The notes under the pieces were generated by a model. It was not told the origin of the DNA. It searched no databases and worked only from the letters and a program-made list of their open reading frames with translations. A program made the position numbers and the translations under genes. Shown piece after piece: positions 22,541 to 33,439 of a stretch of DNA of 64,000 nt (position 1 is the stretch's first letter; each line of letters begins with the position of its first letter). The stretch is taken from NCBI GenBank assembly GCA_001599815.1, contig BCIA01000002.1, forward strand, positions 1,805,831 to 1,869,830. Reading direction: 5' to 3'. The stretch comes from Furcasterigmium furcatum. Lineage: Eukaryota > Ascomycota > Sordariomycetes > Glomerellales > Plectosphaerellaceae.

Positions 22541-23508
22541 AATTATCGATCGTCGTCAACCATCACCGGCGCAGAATGCCTTCCCCGACAGCCTGCTCGA
22601 CTTTCTTCGTATTTGCCGTTCCCTTGAAGTCAGGCAGGTGTCAAACACCCAGCCTCGCAAACCCGTTCCATAGACGGCATCAGGCAATCAAACATCATCG
22701 TGTCTGGCGCAGTCTCCGACCTACTCTCTCCGACATCACCATGGGCGATAGCAATGTTGATGCAAGGCCTGTCCGTATTAAGGGCTAATATACGCAGCAT
22801 CTAGACTACGCTTTAGCAATGCCTCGATGGCATTCGGCAACATCTGCACCAACTTTAGAACTAGACTAGTGGGATTGAAGAAAAGGTGGCCTAGGTCTGC
22901 CGCCAACAAGCAACTACGCAAATAATGAGATTCGGGATGAGAACCGCCAGAGTTGCCTGTAAAGTCCGCTCATCCCGCTCCTTGATATTCGTTCTGGTCA
23001 AGTTATCGACAAATTTCCGACCACAGTCGTCCGTCTTCTCCGGCTCTTTTGTAAGGAAGGATTTTCTCTTCCTGGTTTCTTACTTTACTAATAAAACTTG
23101 GTTGCAGGTAAACTTTGGAGGATTTCCCAGGCCGGTTGGCCGGGTGAATCCTTGGTCGGGGTAATTACTGCTTCCGGCTGGTGATCAGCTTGACTTCTGT
23201 GCATCCCGTACTCATCTGGTCGCGGGGGTTGCAGTCCGCGTCGGGGCCCCGCGGAGAAGGTGGAGATGCCGTCCGAGAAGGGAGCGCGAGGTTGCTGATC
23301 ACTGGGCCGGTAGATGTCACCAATATCAAAGATCAAGAATTATTTATTAAGCCGAGTCAGTTTCGGTTGCACCTTGGTATTGGGACGCGGGGAAGGGGAA
23401 GATCAAGGGGTATAAGAGGGGCCAACTCTGAGATGTTGAGCGTGAGGTCCGCCTATTACTCCTCGTGCATCTCAACCACTCCTGGATACACAAAAGTCTC
23501 CGACAACT

Positions 23509-23827
23509 ATGAAGTTCACCGTCATCTCCGCTTTTGCCCTTCTCTCAGCCGGCGTGCACGCCGCCGCCGTGCCGGTCTCGCCGCGTCAGATTGACGGCTG
23601 CCCTGCCACCGCCCCCTGGCCCATGGGCAACCCCGGCACCTTCTGGTACCCTATCTGCTGCCCTTACGTCCTCAGCGATGTAAGTCCACTGCTCTTGGAG
23701 AAGCGAGCCGGCCCAGGCCATGCACTGATCCCGCCTCCAGCCCGGCTGCTGCAACCGCCACCCCGAGAACCCCATCATGCCCATCCAGGGCGGAGACGCG
23801 CCGTACCCTGCCTGCCCGTCCCCTTGA
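23509..23827 (+). CDS. small secreted six-cysteine protein (candidate effector)
   Basis: Two exons, 23509-23679 and 23741-23827, join in phase to 85 aa. The N-terminus MKFTVISAFALLSAGVHA is a typical signal peptide, followed by AAAVPVSPRQ with a possible processing site. The mature chain of about 60 residues has six cysteines in the order C, CC, CC, C (IDGC, PICCPY, PGCCNR, PACPSP). The intron has GTAAGT and CTCCAG ends and lies exactly before the second CC pair. This layout is common in small secreted proteins of plant-associated fungi and is reminiscent of, but not the same as, the eight-cysteine hydrophobin pattern. No family was recognised. A TATA-like element lies about 100 bp upstream. 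Confidence 0.7.
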
Positions 23828-24553
23828 GTGACGAAACCGATAGCTGGGACATGAGCCTCGTGTGGTGTGGTTTCAACCAATGGCGGTACCTTGTTACTAT
23901 CTTGTCGAGCCTGTCGCGCTTAACTTGTTCAGGTCACAAAACGCGCAACGTTGCATTGCGTTCAGGACCTCTGCAGCAGAATACATTCTTAAATTGGACT
24001 TTGATATCATTTTCTGTTTGGGTGGATGGGCAATCTAGATGTGATGCCTAGGCACTAATTCTCCCCCAGCCCTCCCCGCCATCATCGCGCTGCTCGTCAT
24101 CTATAACGGCGAGCTGGTCGAGCAACGCGCTCAAGCTGAACGGTCTCGTCGCCCTGCTCGCTACCCTCTGCCGCACGTTCTATATGGTTGCCGTCTCGGC
24201 GGCCCTTGCTCAGGGGAAATGCAGCCAACTCTCTGGCCGAAACGAGGCGTGAGAGCATCACTGACAACCTGAGTTGTCAGCCGAGACAATGACCTGCCTA
24301 GCTCCAGACCAGAATGTGTGATGACTGCAAGCTAATCTCTCTGACATGCTGACTCCGCTGGATATTAGGTGGAAATACTATAGGAATATAGTGTCGGCGG
24401 CGATCTATAGTGGTACGATAGTAACCTTTATGCTAGAGTTGTTCCCTCAAGTGCCGGGAAATTTATTTAACTTCACCTTACACACCTATGAGCAGTAGAG
24501 CCGGTGAAAGTGGCAGTCGGGATTAGTATGGTCCTCTGATCCCGTGGATTATA
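23828..24553. other. intergenic region with membrane-protein relic and AT-rich tail
   Basis: Apart from the relic at 24070-24252, listed separately, nothing is recognised. Bases 24290-24560 are AT-rich, contain many stop codons and end at the 3' side of the Zn2Cys6 regulator gene. Confidence 0.4.
24070..24252 (+). pseudogene. relic of a DUF3176-type membrane protein gene, N-terminal segment
   Basis: Reads AIIALLVIYNGEL in one frame and then, after a one-base shift near 24113, WSSNALKLNGLVALLATL and MVAVSAALAQGK in the next, ending at TGA. The order hydrophobic helix, YNGEL, LNGLVALLAT, then an ALAQGK end is what the first two membrane helices of fungal DUF3176 proteins look like, as far as I recall the family. 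The frameshift and missing flanks make it a dead fragment. A matching downstream segment lies at 41928. Confidence 0.5.
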
Positions 24554-26734
24554 TCAAAACACTACACTATTTAGCTTGAAGAGCTCGGATTCTTCCCAAA
24601 GGTCCAGGGTCGCCATCACCGAATCAAAGGTGACTTCTGTGACTTGGTCATCGTCACGGCTAAGATGCAATATTAGATCGTGAAACTTTCAGCTGATCTT
24701 CACTCACGGCATTCGGAGGTCGTCAAGAACCTCCTGAAAACATTTGATGGCGTAGCTCTGTATTTTCCCTGGATGTTCCTGAAGGACATGCTGCATGCTT
24801 TCAGCTTTGTCTTGGAGATCCGCTGACGGCGGGCTCTTCAGAATTCTCACGAGGAGAATCAGGGAAGTCGAAAGTACGTGGTGCGAGTCGAACCAAAATG
24901 AGGTTGTTAGACGGTTTTTAGCCTGCATGCTGAGAATGATTTCGACGGCCTTGTCGTTGTTTTCGTTGCATATCTTGACGTGGCGACTCATTTTCCCGCT
25001 ATCCCAGGTAGAACTGAGAAGGAATGGCCGAGTAATGAGGGCCAAGATGTAGTGATATCTCAAACGAAGATAAAGCGTCGTGCGTGCAAACGAATCCGAA
25101 AGTTCTGTGCCAGTTAAATGATTTGGAAGACTCGTCCACCAGGCGACGAGATCCTGGTGTAGAGCATCTACTTCTCTCCCTCGGTATATCCTTTTCAGGA
25201 AGATGGAAGTCATGGCCGTCGAAAGAAACTGAGCCAGGCGTGCTGAGGCGGCAGCGTACATAGGTGGAGTCGTGATGCTTGCAGTGAAGCTCTGCATTGC
25301 GTTAGACTTCCTTGAATGGGTAACGGAGATTGTGGTCAACTGGCCATTACTTACGTCGGAGGGCTCTGGGACAAGCTTGGCATCGACAGATAGATCCGGA
25401 GATTGCCCCAGAATTGACGAGCACCATTGATCCAGCTCGTACAACGACCACCACAATCTCGTCTTCTGCTCTGCGACCATCAAGCTCTCATTTTCCGTCC
25501 TGATGTGCAAACCCAGCGACTGGGCGACCCGAGAAGCATTGCCCAACATAACCCAAGCTGTGTGGCGCTGGTTCTGGTTAAGTCGGTACAGACACTACAG
25601 ACGGTCAGCTTCTACTACCGTCCCCGGAAAGGAGAACTCACCATGAGCATCATGGCCTGGATACTTTCCACGCTTGCCTCCTCAAGCACGCTTTCCATCT
25701 GCACTCGTGCATTTTCGAAGTTTTCCGAAGAGTTGTTCATCAGAGCAACAACAAGGTAGATGATTGCTTGGATAGATGCAGGCGTGTTTCTTCCACTGTA
25801 GGCGGTCTCGACAGCGTTGAAAAATCTTTCCGGGGTGAGAATGTAAACCACACTGTTGATTTGGGTAAGAAAAGAGATGCCACACTGTTCACACAATCTT
25901 CTGGGTGGGAGCGCAAGGGCGGGGGTCGTCCAGAGCGGCTGACCATCGCTCAAGTCGAAAGGGCTTCCTTGTTGCAGCGTCAGCAGACGGGGGAATCTAT
26001 TATCAGCGATGTGTGAGCTGATTCTGGACTTTAGCACGGCAAGGCTTGAAGCCCCATCGAAACCTAGAGAGCATTCAGCAAGAGATCACCAACAATACTC
26101 GGATTCAGGGGCCTCCTACGTCGCTGAGACGTTGCGTCTGGTATGAATTCGCCCTCCAGGCTGCATTCAGACATTGGCGTACGTTCGCCAGCATCTGTGT
26201 TGTCAGACTGTTCCTGTATACCTTCCCGGACAAGTTGATATGCCTGTAGTTGCCCATGGGAATGTGTCTGGGACTTGGGGCTCTCGATTACTGTACTTGG
26301 CTGGGAGGCGGACCGGGGAGGCGAGACTTGTTGTATTGATTCCGGTAATGATGACCCGCTTGACGCAGCTTTCAGCGTGGAGACGTATCCTCTGAGGTAT
26401 TCCACGGTAAGAGGGGTACCAGGCGTGAAGTGCCGAACAATCGCGGCCATGAGCTCGAAGCGTTCCTTGGACGTGTGATAGAATGGTCGAGCGACAACCT
26501 CGTCAGTCACGACGCAGTCTAGGCCAAGTCGTTCGCACCTCCTACAATCTCTTGAGAACGATTTGTCACACTGGTAATGCAGAGAAACTGTCAGTCGACT
26601 GAAAAAGCACGGCGTGGAGCTCGAGATAGGATTGGGGGGTTGGGACCAATGGGTTTGTAGCTTGCCCTGATCTTGCGGCGCCGGCAGTTCACACAACTGG
26701 AAGGCTGCCGTCGCGCCTTTGCATTGGTGCTCAT
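24554..26734 (-). CDS. Zn2Cys6 transcription factor, cluster regulator candidate 1
   Basis: Six exons (26734-26666, 26570-26120, 26063-25642, 25573-25355, 25291-24708, 24659-24554) join to 616 aa. The DNA-binding zinc cluster is at residues 14-42: C-VN-C-RRRKIR-C-DKSFSRD-C-RR-C-ERLGLD-C. It is split by a 95-nt intron with a GC donor (AGG|GCAAGC); only that donor keeps the required six residues between the second and third cysteine. The middle part (RHTAWVMLGNASRVAQSLGLH, TRLWWSLYELDQWCSSILG) is the fungal-specific transcription factor domain. The gene is divergent from the P450 gene, and the 439-bp region between them holds two CGGWNWCCG sites. It probably controls the neighbouring catabolic genes; that is inference from position and motif. 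Confidence 0.88.
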
Positions 26735-27173
26735 GTTGATGCCGGAAAGTATGGACTCGAGACTGAGAGACCGCGTTCTTGGAAGTTGGCGGTTGAAATA
26801 GCATGGCAAGAGATTCAGCTGTCCGGGTTCCCGGATGTATCGGAGAAAGGAAAGGGGGGCTGTGCCCCAGACGTTCACCGCCCCCCGCCGGCACTTCTAC
26901 CTCGAAATGCGGGGGACGGGAGGTTCTCAGAGCCGCTTAGTAAATAATCAGCCAGCATTTATTGGATGAAGTCAAGAGGTCTGAGCAGGCGGACACCGAA
27001 CGAGCTGCCGAGGATGCGCGGTCACCGCGCTGATGGGACCAGTCGTATCTGTGATGAGACGGGAGGAACTTCGGATGTACAAATAAATTCAACCATACTG
27101 CATTCACAGAAGATGCGACATGCCATCAACTGACCGCGCGTACCCTTCATAGCCGATCATATTGTTTCCAATC
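26735..27173. promoter_or_regulatory. divergent promoter with two CGGWNWCCG sites
   Basis: CGGACACCG at 26990-26998 and CGGTCACCG at 27019-27027 lie 184 and 155 bp upstream of the P450 start and 256-285 bp upstream of the regulator start. The second is the core of a longer perfect palindrome, GCGCGGTCACCGCGC (27016-27030). Facing CGG half-sites are what dimeric Zn2Cys6 proteins bind; the spacing of three is inferred here from the recurring motif. Confidence 0.7.
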
Positions 27174-29048
27174 ATGTTTTCCTTTCTCTCGGAAATCGAG
27201 CTTCATCTTGCAGATGCAAGCCAGAAGCTTTTAATTCTGGCTCTTGCTGCTCTGTGCATGGTAAGTGCCCCATTAGACGACGCCGCAAATCTCACGCAGG
27301 ACTTACAACATGACGATTATTCCAGCCCATCTTCTACTCTGTCACCTTACACCCTCTTTCTCGGGTTCCGGGACCCTTTCTCGCCAAGTTCTCCGATGTT
27401 TGGCATGCATACCAAGTGCTGACCGGGAATCGTCACAATCTGCTTTGTGATCTCCACGACAAATATGGTGAGTCTGCTCTGCTACCTTGCTGAGTTGCTC
27501 ACGGGCGCTGAAGTTTTCCAAGGCCCACTGGTTCGCATAGGACCAAACACCGTCTCCGTAAACTCCGACGAAGGTCTACAGAAAATCTTCTCTGCCGCGT
27601 CGCCCATCGACAAATCTCCATTCTACCAATCCTTTGCACCGGGGTTTCATAGCAGCTTTGCCGCTGTAGGAGATGCCTTCAAGCAGAAGAAGTCGATTCT
27701 TGCCCACGCGTTTGCTCAAAAGAAGCTTGATGCCATGGAAGTTACTTTCATGGCCCACATCAAGAAGCTTTGCAAGGTGATGGCCTCGCAACAAGTCATG
27801 GACCTTGACCAGAGCTTTTCAGCTTTGACTATCGATATTCTCTCAGATGTCTGCTTTGGCGAGACTTTTGACCTGCTCAACAGTCCAACAGAAAAGGCGA
27901 GGGTCAGCGACGGGCTCCTGCAAGCCGCCAAATGGGTTTCACTGGTATGAGTCGCCTCTCCCTCCTAGCTTTGCCTCTCTACTGGGTGAGTTATACTTAC
28001 GATACCGCGTAACACAGGAAGGGACACTTTGGAGATGGCCAATTATACAACGGATAATCAGAGCGCTGTCGAACAAGTTCACGACTCGCCAGTACCCTGC
28101 CATGGTAAGGATTCATACCCTCGCAGGCGGTTTAACAACTGACACCCATCCACCAGAGAGCCATAGGGGCAATGGTGAAGCAGAAAAAGAATCTTTCACG
28201 AAAAGAAGACATTTTCAACTACTTATTGACAGCCAAAAAGCCCGGGACAGGCGAACCCTTTCCGGACATGGAACTGTTCGGTGAGGCTATCGTGTTGTTT
28301 GTTGCGGGATCCGATACCACCTCAACAGCTCTTCTCACCATACTGTGGCACCTGATATCTCATAAAGAATCTTACAGGACCCTAACCGAGGAAGTAAGGT
28401 CCAGGTTTAAAGGCATAGATGAGATCACGTACCAGGAGGCTCAACATTTACCATATCTGAGGGCAGTCATCGAAGAGGGCTTGAGAATCTTCCCACCCAA
28501 TTCAGGGTTCATCCCACGCCAAGTCCTGGATTCTTCTCAGCCTTTCATTCTTCATGATTTTGTTCTTCCTGCCGGGGTGAGTGAACTATCCGTTCAAGTG
28601 ATCCACCGCTGCCACGCTGACCAAAGCTGCGCCTAGACCGAGGTGGGTGTGTCAAACATGTCACTGCACAGAAACCCTCTGTATTTTCACAGACCTTGCG
28701 ATTTCGTCCCTGAGCGCTGGATCAGTAGTGAAAGTGTCAAGAAACATCCGGCTGCTTTTTCTCCCTTTTCAAAAGGCCCAAGGTCGTGTTTGGGTAGGAA
28801 GTAAGTTTCATTCATGGATGGGATTTGACATTTTCACTGACGGCCTAAACTTCAGCATGGCTTACATGGAAATGACACTTGTCGTTGCAGCGCTGATTCT
28901 GGAGTTTGACATGGAGTTTCAAGACCCGGAGGGTGAATTATTGAAAGGATATACGCCGACTGATTTCTTTGTGTTGGTTAGGCCTCAGGTTCCAGTAATC
29001 GCAAAGCGCCGGGAGAGCCACGAGGAAGCAGGAAAAGTAGATACTTGA
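27174..29048 (+). CDS. cytochrome P450 monooxygenase
   Basis: Seven exons (27174-27260, 27326-27467, 27523-27944, 28018-28104, 28157-28576, 28637-28800, 28856-29048) join to 504 aa. The N-terminal helix (KLLILALAALCM) anchors it in the endoplasmic reticulum. Seen: GPLVRIGPNTVSVN, oxygen-activation helix VAGSDTTSTAL, the ExxR in IEEGLRIFPPN, FVPERW, and the haem loop FSPFSKGPRSCLGRN with the thiolate Cys near residue 436. The haem loop is cut by the last intron between GR and N. It is a membrane-bound class II type P450 that needs a separate reductase. Within the cluster it could hydroxylate or O-demethylate an aromatic substrate; the reaction cannot be read from sequence. Two CGGWNWCCG sites lie in its promoter. 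Confidence 0.92.
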
Positions 29049-29694
29049 GACTATCCATACGAAACCTCTTATGGGGCAACCGGTTTGATAAGCCGTTAGT
29101 TTCCTATATCATCTAGGATATTCATAAACATAGGTTTAATTTGTATCCCACTAGTGACAGGTTGCACCATCACATGTTTGACAAGGGTCGGAGAACTCGT
29201 GATAAATACGATGGTAAACAACGAGGAGCACCAGATCTTTTGGGTTGAAGAAAGTGGCCAACCCTTGATATCGGTTCTATCGTCGGATTCAGTCCAGGAG
29301 ACATCGTTGTTGCCAGGCGGTACACCAAGGTTGCCCTGACTCCGACTGGCCTGCCGAATGGCCTGCCGAAGGAACGCATCATGAATGCCCGGGCACCAGC
29401 CCAATACGTGCTGGTTGGTCATTTGGAGCGCGGTCTCCGCACTGCCACCGCTAGGCGGCCAAGTTCGGCGACATAAACTTCGGTCTCCGCTTCCACTGTA
29501 TGCGGCCGCCGCGGCCGACGCCGCCGCGTCCATTCGCTCGGTCTCCGCACGCATTCAGCAAGAACAGGCGACCAGGCATGATATCAAGGACTTAGGACAA
29601 CCTTGAATGCCCCGGGGAATGTACGAAGACCAGGAACTTTCACACAAGCTGCAAATCCAATTTCCTGTTCTAATAACATAGAATCTCAGGCAAC
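29049..29694. promoter_or_regulatory. ALDH promoter with three CGGWNWCCG sites
   Basis: CGGTCTCCG occurs three times, at 29431-29439, 29481-29489 and 29539-29547, that is 264, 214 and 156 bp before the aldehyde dehydrogenase start. All three copies have the identical centre TCT. The first part of the region is the P450 3' flank; an overlapping antisense ORF of 152 codons shows no motif and is ignored. Confidence 0.7.
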
Positions 29695-31307
29695 ATGGCG
29701 GACGAGAAGCAAAAGGTTTTCGAAGCGAAGCTGTTCATCAATGGAAAGGTATGGCTTCTAAAGGACCAGCAAAGCAACTGAGGCTAATCGAAACGAAAAG
29801 ATGTCAAACGCATCAACAAAGCAAACCTTTCCACTCAGATCGCCGTGGACTCAAGAGGTCGTGGCACATGGTGAGAATGAACTTTCGTATCAGACATTCG
29901 GACGTTTGCTAATCGTCCGTTACAGTTGCTGAAGCTAGTATTGAAGACACAAATTCTGCGGTCAGCGCCGCTAAGGCAGCACAGCCGGGGTGGGCGAAGC
30001 TGTCCCCGAAAGAGCGAGGAGGCTATTTGAAAAAGCTCGCCACAATCCTTCGTGAGAATGGAGACGAACTGGCTCGCCTAGAAGCCAAGTCCATGGGCAG
30101 GCCCGTCAGTGGTTATAGCGACCATCTACTGGCAGCCAATCGCTTTGATTACTACGCCGAAGCCGGCTATACGATTCTCGGTCAGTCGAGCCTCAATACA
30201 CCTGGCCTGCTGAGTGTGACACTACGACAGCCATTTGGTGTTGTCGCTGCAATAATTCCTTGGAACGTCCCCCTTGTTGCCCTATCCGGAAAGGTTGGCC
30301 CAGCGCTCGCCGCGGGCAACACGGTCGTCGTGAAGAGCAGCGAAAAAGCGCCGTTGACTGTACGTTCTCACACTGACGCCTCATATTGAATCATCCAAAG
30401 CTAACAGAGATCCGATAAGTCAATCAAAGTGGCCGAGTACATCCTACAAGTTGGATTCCCTCCAGGAGTTGTGAACATTCTCTCCGGACATGGCCACATC
30501 AGCGGAGCATGCCTTGCTTCTCACATGGATATTCGAGCCCTTTCTTTTACAGGCTCCTTGCGAACGGGCCGTTTGATTCAGGAAGCTTCTTCTAAGTCGA
30601 ACCTGAAGAATTTGATCTTTGAACTAGGGGGCAAGTCTCCCGCAGTTGTCTTCGAAGATGCAGAGCTCGACAAGGCTGTCCCTGCGACTGCTCGCAGCAT
30701 TCAGTGGAACAGCGGGCAAGTCTGCATGGCGAACTCCAGGATCTACGTCCAGAGGTCCATTGCTCCGGCCTTTATTGAAGCATTCAAGCAGTCATTCGGA
30801 AATGTTCGATCGGGAGACCCGTTGGATCCTGCCACAACTCATGGCCCACTCGCAGATGCTGCTCAGGCAGACAACATTGCGCGATATCTCGACATCGGAA
30901 AGAAAAGCGGCCAGCTCTCGATGGGTGGCGAATTCGAGCCAAAGACTATCACCGTTCAGCCCACCATTTTCACTGACACACCCGAAGAAAGCAGCATCAT
31001 GACCGAAGAAATCTTCGGTCCGGTTGTCCACATCAACATCTTCGATACAGAGGAAGAGGCGTTGAGCAAGGCGAATGCTAGTGAATTCGGACTCTACGCC
31101 GCAGTTTACACCCGGGACATCAGCCGGGCCTTGCGATTTGCAGTGGGCCTTGAGTCGGGGACAGTTGGAGTCAACTGCACTTCTCCGGTGACAGGTTTTG
31201 ACATGCCATTTGGCGGCTACAAGACCAGCGGAATGGGTCGTGAAGGCATCAGAGAGAGTCTGGATGCTTTCGTGGAGAAGAAGACAGTCTTGTTCAAACT
31301 TGATTAG
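29695..31307 (+). CDS. aldehyde dehydrogenase, aromatic-aldehyde type candidate
   Basis: Four exons (29695-29748, 29801-29870, 29926-30359, 30420-31307) join to 481 aa, normal for the NAD(P)-dependent ALDH superfamily. Seen: IPWNVPLVAL and KVGPALAAGNTVVVKSSE for cofactor binding, FTGSLRTGRLI, catalytic Glu in FELGGKSP near residue 253 and catalytic Cys in NSGQVCMANSR near 288, and the C-terminal PFGGYKTSGMGRE. It would oxidise an aldehyde to the acid in the cytosol. Its place beside a cleavage oxygenase and a decarboxylase of aromatic acids suggests benzaldehyde-type substrates (for instance hydroxybenzaldehydes or vanillin), which is inference. Start was chosen at MADEKQKVFEAK; the second exon acceptor is an unusual GAAAAG but keeps the frame. 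Confidence 0.9.
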
Positions 31308-31859
31308 AGCTGGAAACATACGAGACACGCTTTGGCTGCCCTTACTAGAAGTATATGAGTGGAATCAGGCAAGACTTTACGTAGGAATTCATTTTCGCGA
31401 TTGTGTTGCCATCATTACTTTTTAAGTTGTCTGATTGATGTTGAATTCTAACCCATCATAACCGAATGTCCAGTCATGTTAGTCTCTCGGGGAAGCTTGT
31501 ATGTCCACCATCCCATAACGATACAACGTCTGAGCTCCGAGCCGGTATATGGAGGAACTTCCCCGCTCGCCGGGGTTCATCGGTTACGTCAGGTCACCCC
31601 CTTTTCCAACATTCCCCCCTCTCCCCAGGGGTGCAGGCGGAAGGAGGGTGTCTTGGCTTAGTGCCACGTCTCCTTGATCGGCTGATCTCGGCAAAGCGCG
31701 GAGACCGCGGTGTTGGATGCATCACGGCCACGAGACTGCCACTCCTGCTGAAAAGGCAGCCATTAAGTACGGCCTGTTCAAGGTGTGTTTCTAGGATACT
31801 TTGTCTTTTCAACATCCAAAACTCCTTCCCCTAACCCTGACAAAACGTTTATTCAAATC
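31308..31859. promoter_or_regulatory. amidohydrolase promoter with one CGGWNWCCG site
   Basis: CGGAGACCG at 31699-31707, inside GCGCGGAGACCGCGG, lies 161 bp before the decarboxylase start codon. The rest is the dehydrogenase 3' flank and untranslated leader; no other gene is seen. Confidence 0.65.
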
Positions 31860-33028
31860 ATGTCCACTTCTGGGATTCCCAAAATAGTTCTAGAGGAAGC
31901 CTTCACTCTTCCAGAGCTTGCCAGCCAAAGCAGCAACTATGCCAGTCCTGATGGGGGACATGGACTTGCCGAGAATCTTCTCGACATCCATGGTCAGCGA
32001 ATGGAAAGAATGAAAGCCAGTGGCGTCGAACTCATGATGCTGTCGCTTACATCCCCTGGGCCTCAAGGTGTGGGGGACCCCGAACAAGCTCAAGATCTAG
32101 CTAGACGGGCGAACGACTACCTTGCGGCTGAGATCAAGAAAAGTCCTCAGTATTTATCGGGCCTTGCATCTCTCAGCATGCATGACCCCGAGACTGCCGC
32201 GCGTGAGGCAAGACGAGCGGTTAAAACCCTTGGTCTAATCGGTATCATTATCAACGACTTCCAGACTATCAGCGAGGATGGAAACGACATGGTCTTCTAT
32301 GATCAGGTCGAGTGGGACCCATTTTGGAGAGAGATTACCGAGCTTGATGTCCCTGTTTACATACATCCACGTCTCACCTCCCCGGACATATCGAAGAAGC
32401 TCTTGGCGGACAGAATGGGTCTCCGAGGCAGCGCTTTTTTCTTCAGTGTTGGTGAGTCAATCTGGATAAGCTCACATATTGGTTTGAAATCTGACGCAGA
32501 TGAATCAGGGGTCTCTTTGCATGTTCTAGGTCTCTATTTCAATGGAGTTTTTGAGCGCTTTCCAAAGCTTCAGATCATCATTGGACACATGGGGGAGCAT
32601 CTCTTGCTTCCACTGTGGAGAATCGACCACCGGTTAAGCTACAATACCGGGGCCTTGAAGCCAAAGTCTACCAAGTCGTTTCGCGAAGTAATGCGGACTG
32701 TAAGTTGCACTTTTCACACATCGCGGGCTTCTTGGTTCGCTAACTGGAGCTTTGATAGAACATATCAATCACGACGAGTGGTCACTATGGGACTCCCGCG
32801 CTGCTCTATGCCATCCAGGAGATCGGGATCGACAGGTGAGTTCCACGTCAAACTCGATACATGTACTTCAAGGTCTAATAATTCATTAGGGTTCTTTTCG
32901 CAATCGACTACCCTTACGAAACGATGGAAGAGGGCCCTCTATGGTTGGATCAGATCACAGAGCTATCAGAGGATCAGAAGAAACAAATCGCGACAGGAAA
33001 TGCGAAGAAGCTCTTCAAGCTAGTTTGA
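31860..33028 (+). CDS. 2,3-dihydroxybenzoate / salicylate decarboxylase-type amidohydrolase
   Basis: Four exons (31860-32451, 32509-32699, 32759-32835, 32890-33028) join to 332 aa. It belongs to the metal-dependent, non-oxidative decarboxylases of the amidohydrolase superfamily. Seen: VLEEAFTLPE at the start, LTSPGPQG, LASLSMHDPETAAREARRAV, the metal-binding His in VYIHPR near residue 170, SLHVLGLYFNGVFERFPKLQ, GHMGEH near 222, NISITTSGHY, the metal-binding Asp in FAIDYPYE near 291, and NAKKLFKL at the end. The first metal motif reads E-E-A rather than E-x-H, as in 2,3-dihydroxybenzoate and salicylate decarboxylases and unlike gamma-resorcylate decarboxylase. It should convert a hydroxybenzoate to the phenol or catechol plus CO2. 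One CGGWNWCCG site lies 161 bp upstream. Confidence 0.9.
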
Positions 33029-33439
33029 GATCAAGATTTTGTTATCGGGAACCTTCTGGCGGAAAACCTAGGGTATAAATAGGCAGAAACTCGGGCGAGC
33101 GACAAGATATGATAGATTCTCTCTTCTCTAGAGCTCGGATGCCTGTTGGACTCACGATAATACCTCGAACAAGATACTAAGAAAGGGCCTCTCGGTACCT
33201 AATATGTCAGCGCATTCCATAAAAGCATATTATATGTTCCCAAGAAATCGCATTGATTTCATTGCAGGCCACTGATGGTTCAAGGCCGGATGGACTCAGC
33301 CGTGAACCGTGACCTCATGAGCTCCCTCTTTCACTATTCTCCGCTATTCAAGTAGGACTTTTCAAGCTTGGCCGAAACTTAAGAATAAGACAACTTCTGT
33401 TCAGTTTCCTTACTCTAAAGTAAACGTTCTTATATCGCA
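33029..33439. other. convergent intergenic region, AT-rich
   Basis: Lies between the 3' ends of the decarboxylase and hydrolase genes. It contains a good TATAAATA at 33074-33081 on the plus strand that serves no gene I can see. Otherwise AT-rich and without ORFs. Confidence 0.4.

Larger units (their letters stand above)
21002..23508. other. gene-poor region with degenerate repeats
   Basis: About 2.5 kb. It holds two short related coiled-coil ORFs (listed separately), imperfect repeats of ACCGACCAAAGTTC-type sequence at about 21660-21790, and AT-rich DNA at 22780-23110. A TATA-like GGTATAAGAGG near 23410 fits the promoter of the secreted-protein gene that follows. The mixture of decayed ORFs and AT-richness is what old duplicated or transposon-derived DNA looks like in these fungi. 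Confidence 0.45.

Noticed and set aside
30792..31328. 178-codon minus-strand ORF over the aldehyde dehydrogenase 3' part
   Set aside because: Shadow of the dehydrogenase exon, whose catalytic residues and C-terminal motif are on the plus strand.
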